A DNA stretch of 31,657 nucleotides from JAGVGK01 sp038064935 (GTDB taxonomy: Bacteria; Patescibacteriota; Minisyncoccia; Phycocordibacterales; JACOZG01), in assembly GCA_038064935.1 (NCBI GenBank), contig JBBTRZ010000026.1, positions 1 to 31,657 of the forward strand, in the 5' to 3' direction. The notes beneath the pieces are model-generated. The model was not told the origin of the DNA, searched no databases, and saw only the letters and a list, made by a program, of their open reading frames with translations. Within the stretch, counting starts at the first letter, position 1, and every line of letters starts with the position of its first letter. Positions 7,564 to 14,030 of the stretch are shown piece after piece. Position numbers and translations under genes: made by a program.

Positions 7564-8778
7564 ATGAATCGTAGTTTCCATCGTCGTTCTGGCTCCCGAC
7601 CGCCCCAGCATTATCGCAGTGGTCCGTCGTCGTCACGCTTTGGTGGGTCGCGCCGCGGTGGTTCGCGGGGGTCACGCCTCGACATTAGCGCTTTCATTAA
7701 TAAGGCCGTGGTCGTCGAGGAGACGGAGCAACACTTCCTACCCGAGCATTCCTTCGCCAGTTTCTCGATTGACGAGCGATTGAAGAAAAATATTATCGGT
7801 AAGGGTTATACTTCGCCGACCCCGATTCAAGATCGGGCGATCCCGCATATTTTGCAGGGGAAAGATGTGGTCGGAATCGCCAATACCGGGACCGGTAAGA
7901 CCGCCGCCTTCCTCATTCCCATTATCCATAAAGTGCTGAAGAATCCGCGCGAGCCGGTACTCATCGTTGTTCCGACGCGCGAATTAGCGATCCAGATCAA
8001 TCAAGAATTTATCGCTTTCACCTCGCGCCTTCAACTCTACTCGGTTTGTTGCGTTGGAGGGACGAATATCGGTCCCCAACTTCGTGATTTGCGGCATCAT
8101 AATCATTTCGTCATTGGCACGCCCGGACGACTGAAAGATTTGATCAACCGCGGGTCGCTCAAACTTGGCGTCACGACGACCGTGATCCTTGATGAAGCCG
8201 ATCGGATGCTCGATATGGGGTTTATTCCGGATATGCGTTTTATCATGGGCAAATTGCCGACGATGAGACAGACACTCTTTTTCTCGGCGACGCTCTCGAC
8301 CGAAGTGAAGGGGATTATTCATGATTTTTTACGCGAGCCGGTCCATATTTCGGTGACGACGCGGGCGACGGCCGACAACATCGATCAAGACATTGTGCGA
8401 CTCAAGGCGGGACAGGAGAAACTCGACGCTCTCCACGATCTCCTCATTCGTCCTGATTTTCAAAAAGTTTTAATTTTTGGTCGGACTAAGTATGGTGTGG
8501 AAAAGCTCGCGGTCATGCTCGTGAAGCGCGGGTTCAAGGCCGATTCGATTCACGGCAATAAGAGTCAAGGTCAACGGCAACACTCCCTCGGACTTTTCAA
8601 AGAAGGACGGATTCAAATTCTCGTCGCGACCGATGTCGCCGCTCGCGGTCTCGATATCGCCAATGTGAGTCATGTCATCAATTACGATTTACCGGCGACT
8701 TATGAGGATTATGTCCACCGCATCGGTCGCACCGGCCGCGGCACGGCCTCCGGCTCCGCCCTCACCTTCGTGGAGTAG
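7564..8778 (+). CDS. DEAD-box ATP-dependent RNA helicase
   Basis: A 404-residue helicase. An Arg/Gly/Ser-rich, probably RNA-binding tail (~1-40) precedes the core: Q motif YTSPTPIQ, Walker A ANTGTGKT (106-113), PTRELA, GTPGR, DEAD (210-213), SAT (241-243), then domain 2 with VLIFGRTK, VATDVAARGLDIA and YVHRIGRTGRG. The ORF stops at TAG 8776-8778 after LTFVE, but the same frame continues with sense codons (GLIYQFFEADN) to TAA 8812-8814. That ending looks like authentic protein, so the TAG may be a point mutation, possibly from CAG (Gln), or read through. The start is supported by an extended -10 box. Role: RNA remodelling, for example ribosome assembly or mRNA turnover. Confidence 0.93.
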   Translation: MNRSFHRRSGSRPPQHYRSGPSSSRFGGSRRGGSRGSRLDISAFINKAVVVEETEQHFLPEHSFASFSIDERLKKNIIGKGYTSPTPIQDRAIPHILQGKDVVGIANTGTGKTAAFLIPIIHKVLKNPREPVLIVVPTRELAIQINQEFIAFTSRLQLYSVCCVGGTNIGPQLRDLRHHNHFVIGTPGRLKDLINRGSLKLGVTTTVILDEADRMLDMGFIPDMRFIMGKLPTMRQTLFFSATLSTEVKGIIHDFLREPVHISVTTRATADNIDQDIVRLKAGQEKLDALHDLLIRPDFQKVLIFGRTKYGVEKLAVMLVKRGFKADSIHGNKSQGQRQHSLGLFKEGRIQILVATDVAARGLDIANVSHVINYDLPATYEDYVHRIGRTGRGTASGSALTFVE

Positions 8779-8810
8779 GGCCTGATCTATCAATTTTTTG
8801 AAGCGGATAA

Positions 8811-9374
8811 CTAACTCATTCGTTCTACATAATCACCAGTTTCAGTGTTGACGACGACGGTGTCGCCTTGGTTCACAAACATCGGAGTATTAATCACCAG
8901 ACCGGTCTCGAGGGTCACCTGCTTCACGCCGCCCGAGATTGTATTGCCGCGGACGGCCGGCGCCGCGTCGGTCACCTTGAGCGCCAACTTGATCGGGATT
9001 TTAAGACCAACAAATCGGTCTTGGAAAGTTAGCAAGCTCGCATTGGAATTTGGTTTTATATAAACAATTTTATCTTGCACTTTATCCGGTTCCAGTTTGA
9101 ACCGTTTAGCTTTATCTTTAACCTCGCAGAACCAATACTCATTTTTATTGGTGTAGAGATAAGTAATTTCTTTTTCTTCAATCTCGGCTTCGTCCACCTT
9201 GTCGGAGACGGCGAAGGAGTGTTCGCGAACGCCGCCCGTGATTAAATTTTTCAATTTCGTCGCGTTGACCGGTTTTCGTTGTTGCTTGCGAAAGACATGC
9301 GCCTCCATCACTTCGTACGGTTCGCCTTCGAAAACGATAAACTTCTTTGGTTTGATGTCGTTATAATCGAGCAT
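8811..9374 (-). CDS. efp: Translation elongation factor P
   Basis: A 187-residue EF-P with all three domains: KOW-like N-domain (FEGEPYEVMEAHVFRK), central OB domain (~67-128) and C-terminal OB domain ending GDTVVVNTETGDYVERMS. EF-P rescues ribosomes stalled at polyproline. Aligned to E. coli without gaps from GEPY to LxTG, the tip position that carries the modified Lys34 is a glutamine, within KQQRKP. The gene is last in the minus-strand operon, 17 nt after recA. Its 3' end is convergent with, and would overlap by 4 nt, the read-through end of the helicase gene. Confidence 0.95.
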   Translation of the reverse strand: MLDYNDIKPKKFIVFEGEPYEVMEAHVFRKQQRKPVNATKLKNLITGGVREHSFAVSDKVDEAEIEEKEITYLYTNKNEYWFCEVKDKAKRFKLEPDKVQDKIVYIKPNSNASLLTFQDRFVGLKIPIKLALKVTDAAPAVRGNTISGGVKQVTLETGLVINTPMFVNQGDTVVVNTETGDYVERMS

Positions 9375-9391
9375 AAGATTATATTGAGCGC

Positions 9392-10459
9392 TTAGGTCGG
9401 TTCGGCGAGTTTAGCTCGGACTTGTTTGAGGATTTCCCTCTGGAGCGACGGGTTGTCCCGTAGATAAGTCCGCGCCGCGTCATAACCGCGGCCGAGTTTG
9501 ATCTCCTCACTAGTTTTTTTATCACCCTCCGCGATGGGTTGATAGCTGTAACTCGAACCGCTTTTGGCCACCACGCCATGCTTTTCCGCGAGAGCGAGGA
9601 GTTCGCCCTCCGGCGAGATGCCTTCGTTATACAAAATATCAAACTCCGCCATTCGAAACGGCGCCGCCACTTTATTTTTGACCACCTTGACGCGCACCCG
9701 CCCGCCGACGACTTCCTCACCCTTTTTAATTTGGGCAATTCGCCTGATGTCGAGTCGGACCGAAGAATAGAATTTAAGGGCTTTGCCGCCCGGGGTGGTC
9801 TCGGGATTGCCAAACATGACACCAATCTGCATCCGAATTTGATTGATGAAGATGACCACCGTCTTCGACCGCGCGACAATCGCCGTCATCTTGCGGAGCG
9901 CTTGTGACATGAGGCGGGCTTGCTTGCCGACATGATAAGCGCCGACATCGCCCTCGATCTCATCCTTTGGGGTAAGCGCCGCGACTGAATCAATGACAAT
10001 CACATCAATTTTACCAGACCGAATTAGTGACTCGGCGATCTCGAGCGCTTGTTCGCCGTAATCCGGTTGCGAGATGAAGAGGTCGTCCACCTTCACCCCA
10101 ATCTTTCGCGAGTAGTCGGGGTCGAGTGCGTGTTCGGCATCAATGAAAGCGCAAACGCCACCCTGTCGCTGGGCTTCGGCAACGACATGGAGAGCGAGGG
10201 TCGTCTTACCCGAGGATTCCGGGCCGTAGATCTCAATGATCCGTCCGCGCGGTACGCCACCGATGCCGAGCGCGGCATCAAGGCCGATCGAACCGGTCGA
10301 GATCGCGCCAATGCCCACCTTCGGCCGGTCGCCGAGCTTCATAATTGCGCCGTCGCCGAACTTGCCCTGAATGTCTTTAATCGCATTCTCCAGACTCCCA
10401 ATTTGATCACCCTTGGCCACCTTCGTGGCGTTGGGGTCAGCTTTCATTTTTTTAAACAT
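9392..10459 (-). CDS. recA: RecA recombinase
   Basis: A 355-residue RecA, normal length. Walker A GPESSGKT (79-86), Walker B VIVIDSVAAL (~153-162), the loop region EIEGDVGAYHVGKQARLMSQ, and the L2 region INQIRMQIGVMFGNPETTPGG are all present, followed by the usual C-terminal domain. It catalyses strand exchange and, in bacteria with SOS, LexA cleavage. It follows a small membrane-protein gene by 4 nt in the ftsK-orf-recA-efp operon, linking recombination with chromosome partition. No LexA box was recognised upstream. Confidence 0.97.
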   Translation of the reverse strand: MFKKMKADPNATKVAKGDQIGSLENAIKDIQGKFGDGAIMKLGDRPKVGIGAISTGSIGLDAALGIGGVPRGRIIEIYGPESSGKTTLALHVVAEAQRQGGVCAFIDAEHALDPDYSRKIGVKVDDLFISQPDYGEQALEIAESLIRSGKIDVIVIDSVAALTPKDEIEGDVGAYHVGKQARLMSQALRKMTAIVARSKTVVIFINQIRMQIGVMFGNPETTPGGKALKFYSSVRLDIRRIAQIKKGEEVVGGRVRVKVVKNKVAAPFRMAEFDILYNEGISPEGELLALAEKHGVVAKSGSSYSYQPIAEGDKKTSEEIKLGRGYDAARTYLRDNPSLQREILKQVRAKLAEPT

Positions 10460-10463
10460 AAAT

Positions 10464-10820
10464 TTAATTAATTAAAACGAGCTCGAGCTTGCGCTCTACT
10501 CGTCGGCCGAAACGATCTTCACCGTCGAGTTGGATTATATTATAACCCTGGGCCAGGAGCAATTGACTTTCGAAGTTACCCGTGTGATCGGGAATGAGCA
10601 ACTCGCCGTTTAAGAAGAGTTTGGCGACTCGGTTCACGCGACCGCGGATGGCGATGAGCGGTGAAGCGCTACTTGATCCATCAATTGGCGATTCCACAAT
10701 AATTTCCGGGCCATTAATTAGTCCCCGCATTTGGTACAGGCCGTAGGAGAGGACGAGCGCGCCGAAAACGGCGATTAGAAAATATTTCAGTTTGGTGCGC
10801 CCGGGGGTGGGGTTGGTCAT
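10464..10820 (-). CDS. Single-pass membrane protein with an Ig-like extracytoplasmic domain
   Basis: A 118-residue protein: a basic N-terminus, one membrane helix (~13-30), then a compact beta-rich domain with PEIIVESPIDGSSSASPLI, IRGRVNRVAKLFLNGE and GYNIIQLDGEDRFGR. The pattern resembles the Ig-like glucodextranase-B type domains common on bacterial surfaces, but I cannot assign a function. It overlaps the ftsK stop by 4 nt (ATGA) and ends 4 nt before recA, so it is translationally coupled within the operon. Confidence 0.7.
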   Translation of the reverse strand: MTNPTPGRTKLKYFLIAVFGALVLSYGLYQMRGLINGPEIIVESPIDGSSSASPLIAIRGRVNRVAKLFLNGELLIPDHTGNFESQLLLAQGYNIIQLDGEDRFGRRVERKLELVLIN

Positions 10821-12982
10821 GATTCGTTGGGGGTGGTACTCCTTTCGTAGACGGCGCGGGCTTTCGCGCCCTCCCCCGGGCCGATCACTTTCCTCTCTTC
10901 GAGCATGTCAAGAAGCCGAGCCGCGCGGGCGTAACCCACCTTAAGTCGGCGTTGGAGATAAGAGGCCGAGGCCTTGCCGCTCTCCATCACCAGCGCTCGG
11001 GCTTCTTCATAGAGTGAATCATTCTCGGTGTCCGCATTTTCTTCGTCATCTCCAATCGAGACGCCACTTTCGGACCCGCCTGCCGACGAGGCAAGTTCGC
11101 CATCGATCGCAATTTCGTCTCCCAACTCATCGCCGTAATGGGCGATGAGCCACTTGACCACGGCCTTCACTTCCGCGTCGGAGATGAAGGCCGATTGCAG
11201 ACGCAAGGGCTTCGACATGTCGCCGGCGAGATAGAGCATGTCGCCCGCGCCGAGCAGTTTCTCGGCCCCGGCCATATCAATGATGGTGCGTGAATCAATT
11301 TGGGAGGCGACCTGGAGCGCGATCCGCGACGGGATGTTGGCCTTGATGAGACCAGTAATCACTTCGACCGACGGTCGTTGAGTGGAGAGAATGAGATGGA
11401 TGCCGACCGCTCGCGACATTTGCGCGAGTCGGACAATCGCCGCCTCGAGCTCGCGCGGGTAACTCGCCATGATGTCGGCGAGCTCATCAATCACAATGAC
11501 GATGTAAGGCAAAGTCTCGGTTGCCAATGTCAGCAAGGCGGTGCCTTGGGGATTTGAAGGCGCCGCCTTGCTGACGATTTCCAACTGATGATATGACTGA
11601 ATGTCGCGCACGGCATGGCGCTCGAGCACGGTGTAGCGGCGTTCCATTTCTTTCGTCGCCCACTTGAGAGCGAGAATCGTTTTCTTGGGATCGGTGATGA
11701 CGGGAGTGAGGAGGTGAGGAATTTTATTATAGATCGTGAGCTCGACGCGCTTGGGGTCAATCATAATGAGGCGCAACGACTCGGGCGGATTACGGTAGAG
11801 GAGGGAAGTAATGAAAGTGTGAATGACCACTGACTTGCCGGAACCCGTCGCGCCAGCGATAAGGAAGTGAGGGGCCTTAGCGAGGTTACCGAAATGCGTT
11901 CCGCCGGCAATGCCGCGGCCGAGGGAGACGAGGAGCGGATGCGGTGATTCCGTGAACTCACGCGCGGCGAGGAGCGAGGCGAGACCGACGATGGACTTGG
12001 TGCTGTTGGGAATCTCGATCCCGACCAGCGATCGGCCGGGGATTGGCGCTTCGATGCGGAGTGGGTGAGCGGCGAGAGCGAGAGCCAAATCATTTTGGAG
12101 CGCCACAATCCGCGAGAGCTTGACACCCTCGGCCGGTTTCAAGGCGTAGCGGGTGATGGAAGGCCCGATCGAAACCTCGTCCATCTCGACTACGATCCCG
12201 AAATTCTGGAGGGTTCGTTTGATGATCGTCGTGTTGGCCTTGATGTCACCGGCGCCGGGCTTTCCCGCGTCTCGTTCAAGGAGCGTCAAGGGCGGCGACT
12301 CGAAGGTATCTCGTCGCCGCCGCGCCAGTTTGCCAATCAAAGTGTCAAAGCCAGTAGTTTCGTCTTTTTCGTTAGAAGATTTGGTCCCCAAGGTGACACC
12401 TTGGGGACTCGAATCTAAAGGTGTCACCTTGGCAACCGCGGGCAAAGGCGTCTCGCCGATCACCACTGGCAAAATTTCTTTTTTTCGCCGCCAGTTCCAG
12501 AGTGACCGACCGAAGAGTGACCATTCGAGTGTGAACGAGGTGTCGAATATAATGAGCATCGCGACCACAACCAGCGCCCCGAGGAAGAGGACGCTAGTGT
12601 AGGTGTCGAAGAATTTGAGCAGTGGGAAGGCGATGGCTCGACCCACGATGCCACCGCGGTCATTCAGAATTATGCTGGTGAGCCCGAGGAGACCTAAAAA
12701 AAGAATTAAGCCACCGATTAAACGATTGCCGATGATGTTTGGTCGGACGGGTTTAAGGAAGGCGAGTCCGAGTAAGATGAGGCAGAGCGGGAAGAGGAAG
12801 TAGCCGTAGCCAAAAATGGCGCCCCCCGCGCGGTAAAACATCCGTCCCGCGCCGCCGGCGAGCTCGGCGCTCGAGAGGAGGAAGAAGATCGCGAGGGCGA
12901 AAGCGATGACGGCGAGAACACCCTGCTTGGTTTCGTCTTTTAAATCAAGTCGCCGCTTTTTTGATTCACCGGATTTTTTCAT
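10817..12982 (-). CDS. ftsK: DNA translocase FtsK/SpoIIIE
   Basis: A 721-residue translocase from ATG at 12982 (MKKSGESKKRR). Four membrane helices lie in ~20-165, a short linker follows instead of the long Pro/Gln-rich one of E. coli, then the motor: Walker A GATGSGKS (377-384), Walker B IVIVIDELADIM, and LSTQRPSVEVITGLIKANIPSRIA. A C-terminal gamma winged-helix (~650-710, ASYLQRRLKVGYARAARLLDMLEE) reads KOPS-type DNA. It pumps chromosome ends through the division septum. Two long palindromic elements (11529-11575, 12388-12432) lie in-frame in loop or linker regions. An in-frame extension upstream to 13147 exists but lacks homology; the extended -10 box at 12996-13004 supports the chosen start. 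First gene of the minus operon. Confidence 0.95.
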   Translation of the reverse strand: MKKSGESKKRRLDLKDETKQGVLAVIAFALAIFFLLSSAELAGGAGRMFYRAGGAIFGYGYFLFPLCLILLGLAFLKPVRPNIIGNRLIGGLILFLGLLGLTSIILNDRGGIVGRAIAFPLLKFFDTYTSVLFLGALVVVAMLIIFDTSFTLEWSLFGRSLWNWRRKKEILPVVIGETPLPAVAKVTPLDSSPQGVTLGTKSSNEKDETTGFDTLIGKLARRRRDTFESPPLTLLERDAGKPGAGDIKANTTIIKRTLQNFGIVVEMDEVSIGPSITRYALKPAEGVKLSRIVALQNDLALALAAHPLRIEAPIPGRSLVGIEIPNSTKSIVGLASLLAAREFTESPHPLLVSLGRGIAGGTHFGNLAKAPHFLIAGATGSGKSVVIHTFITSLLYRNPPESLRLIMIDPKRVELTIYNKIPHLLTPVITDPKKTILALKWATKEMERRYTVLERHAVRDIQSYHQLEIVSKAAPSNPQGTALLTLATETLPYIVIVIDELADIMASYPRELEAAIVRLAQMSRAVGIHLILSTQRPSVEVITGLIKANIPSRIALQVASQIDSRTIIDMAGAEKLLGAGDMLYLAGDMSKPLRLQSAFISDAEVKAVVKWLIAHYGDELGDEIAIDGELASSAGGSESGVSIGDDEENADTENDSLYEEARALVMESGKASASYLQRRLKVGYARAARLLDMLEERKVIGPGEGAKARAVYERSTTPNES
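11084..11094. repeat. CCTGCCGACGAGGCA-type palindrome copy in ftsK
   Basis: Around 11084-11094 the sequence TGCCGACGAGGCA forms a short stem; it encodes a Ser/Ala/Gly-rich linker (ASSAGGSE on the minus strand) between the motor and gamma domain. Related sequences occur near 13891-13929 and inside the prepilin peptidase gene near 22470-22492. Confidence 0.4.
11529..11575. repeat. Double-palindrome element inside ftsK (copy 2)
   Basis: 19-bp arms with one mismatch (11529-11547 and 11557-11575) around a 9-nt centre, GGGGATTTG. Each arm contains its own AAGG-N5-CCTT palindrome. It is translated in-frame as a loop (SKAAPSNPQGTALLTLA region) just before the Walker B strand, where FtsK length is variable. 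Confidence 0.8.
12388..12432. repeat. Double-palindrome element inside ftsK (copy 1)
   Basis: Perfect 15-bp arms CCAAGGTGACACCTT and AAGGTGTCACCTTGG around a 15-nt centre. It encodes the linker peptide AKVTPLDSSPQGVTLG (about residues 184-199), between the membrane region and the motor. Confidence 0.8.
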
Positions 12983-12995
12983 AAAGGATTGAAGA

Positions 12996-13004
12996 ATTAT
13001 AGCA
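12996..13004 (-). promoter_or_regulatory. Extended -10 promoter of ftsK
   Basis: On the minus strand the sequence reads TGcTATAAT, ending 13 nt before the ftsK ATG (leader of about 7 nt). It is divergent from, and within about 55 bp of, the promoter of the HTH gene. Confidence 0.6.
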
Positions 13005-13037
13005 TACTTGCCCGTCCGCTTTTGGCGGATTAGGGCT

Positions 13038-13104
13038 GGACATCCGCCGTGTCCTATATATAATATCAAGGACATGGCGGAATTATACCCAAAGGACATC
13101 CGCC
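13038..13104. promoter_or_regulatory. Palindromic operator-like array over the HTH gene promoter and start
   Basis: A 12-bp inverted repeat with one mismatch (13044-13055 and 13069-13080) brackets a TATAAT at 13059-13064 and covers ATG 13074. GGACATCCGCC occurs at 13038-13048 and 13094-13104, and a sister GGACATGGCGG at 13070-13080. A further hairpin, TCCGCC-agcc-GGCGGA, lies at 13099-13114 inside the coding start. It could be an autoregulatory operator or an mRNA hairpin hiding the start codon. Confidence 0.5.
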
Positions 13105-13730
13105 AGCCGGCGGAGCTAAAGGACACAATCAAGGACAAAACCGCCAAGCTCGCAGCCGCTGTCTATTTAGTGACCAATTTCCTCGCTGATTCAGACCAAA
13201 TTAAATGGAAGTTAAGACATAAAGCCCTTGAACTTAAAACGGTGATAACTGTCCTTGATGGCGCTGGCGCGGTCCCGGTCGAAGCCATTTTGTCCGATAC
13301 TAAGGAGATTATTTCACTCATTGATATCGCTGTCCTTGACGCTCGCGCCTCGACGATGAATTTCTCCATCCTCCGTGACGGTTATCTTAATCTGCAAACC
13401 GAATTCCAAACTTATCTCGCCGGTGATTGGTATAAAAATACTTTGGTTCCTTTCCCCAGTCTAAGTCAACCTAGCCAACCTCCAGCCCAAAAAACCTTAC
13501 CAATTAAGCAAAAACTGGAGAAAAACAAAAGCGATAATAACGCCCGGCGCGAGAAAATCATCAACTTTATCAAACAACACAATTGGTCATCTATTAAGGA
13601 GATTGCCAAATTCATCCCCGAAGTGGGTAGTAAAACGGTTCAACGCGAGCTTGCCGAGTTGATCCAAACCGGCGCGCTCAAGAAGACGGGCGAACGCCGT
13701 TGGAGTCGCTACAACTTGAATCAGGGTTGA
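13074..13730 (+). CDS. HTH-domain protein, function unknown
   Basis: A 218-residue protein from ATG 13074 (MAELYPKDIRQPAELKD), 10 nt after a TATAAT box. The N-terminal ~125 residues are helical (KTAKLAAAVYLVTNFLADSDQIKWKLRH), a Pro/Lys-rich linker follows (~135-165), and the end is a winged-helix/HTH (KIINFIKQHNWSSIKEIAKFIPEVGSKTVQRELAELIQTGALKKTG). I recall proteins of this form from Parcubacteria but know of no function. The DNA around its start is dense in palindromes that could be its own binding sites. It is divergent from ftsK; regulation of that operon is possible but unproven. An in-frame upstream ATG at 13008 was not used because it lies beyond the promoter. Confidence 0.7.
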   Translation: MAELYPKDIRQPAELKDTIKDKTAKLAAAVYLVTNFLADSDQIKWKLRHKALELKTVITVLDGAGAVPVEAILSDTKEIISLIDIAVLDARASTMNFSILRDGYLNLQTEFQTYLAGDWYKNTLVPFPSLSQPSQPPAQKTLPIKQKLEKNKSDNNARREKIINFIKQHNWSSIKEIAKFIPEVGSKTVQRELAELIQTGALKKTGERRWSRYNLNQG

Positions 13731-13755
13731 CGCCTAACCTCGATTACGCTACACT
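13727..13755 (+). promoter_or_regulatory. Candidate promoter for the surface-protein gene
   Basis: TTGACG at 13727-13732, a 17-nt spacer, then TACACT at 13750-13755: the only clear -35/-10 pair in the window. It would give a leader of about 270 nt before ATG 14031. Confidence 0.45.
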
Positions 13756-14030
13756 TATCCACACTAAGTATTTTGCGCCTCGGAGTCCGAGTGTACTATA
13801 CTTAGCTCGTGTTCTTTGACAACCGAATATTCTGCTCTGAAAAATTGTGAAATTCCGCTTGACCCAACTTCCTTTTGCTAAAGCTCCGGTCCTGCCTCGT
13901 CTCGCTTGTCGAGACGGGTCGGTGGCAGGGGATTTAGAAATTATTAGTAGAGCAATTATTAGTCCCGATGTTAAATCGGGATCCCGACCGAAGCGTCGGG
14001 ATTAATTAATAGATTATTAATCGATTCATT
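13731..14030 (+). other. Long structured leader/intergenic region before the surface-protein gene
   Basis: No gene is seen. It holds several hairpins: CTCGG-agt-CCGAG (13779-13791); CGTCTCG-cttgt-CGAGACG (13898-13916), nested in CCTGCC/GGCAGG arms (13891-13896, 13924-13929); TCCCGAT-gttaa-ATCGGGA (13963-13981); and ATCCCGAC-cgaagc-GTCGGGAT (13981-14002). The last 28 bases before the ATG are AT-rich with no clear Shine-Dalgarno. This could be a stabilising 5' leader of an abundant mRNA, or simply repeat-rich spacer. Confidence 0.5.

Noticed and set aside
8776..8778. Genome-wide TAG recoding or UGA=Gly code
   Set aside because: Only one suspicious TAG; TGA and TAG otherwise end genes at expected lengths, so the standard bacterial code is adequate.
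9378..9383. TATAAT on the minus strand just before efp
   Set aside because: It ends only 3 nt before the start codon, putting +1 inside the gene; efp is more simply transcribed with recA.
12983..13147. Longer N-terminus for FtsK
   Set aside because: The extension crosses the ftsK promoter and the divergent HTH promoter and has no FtsK-like sequence.
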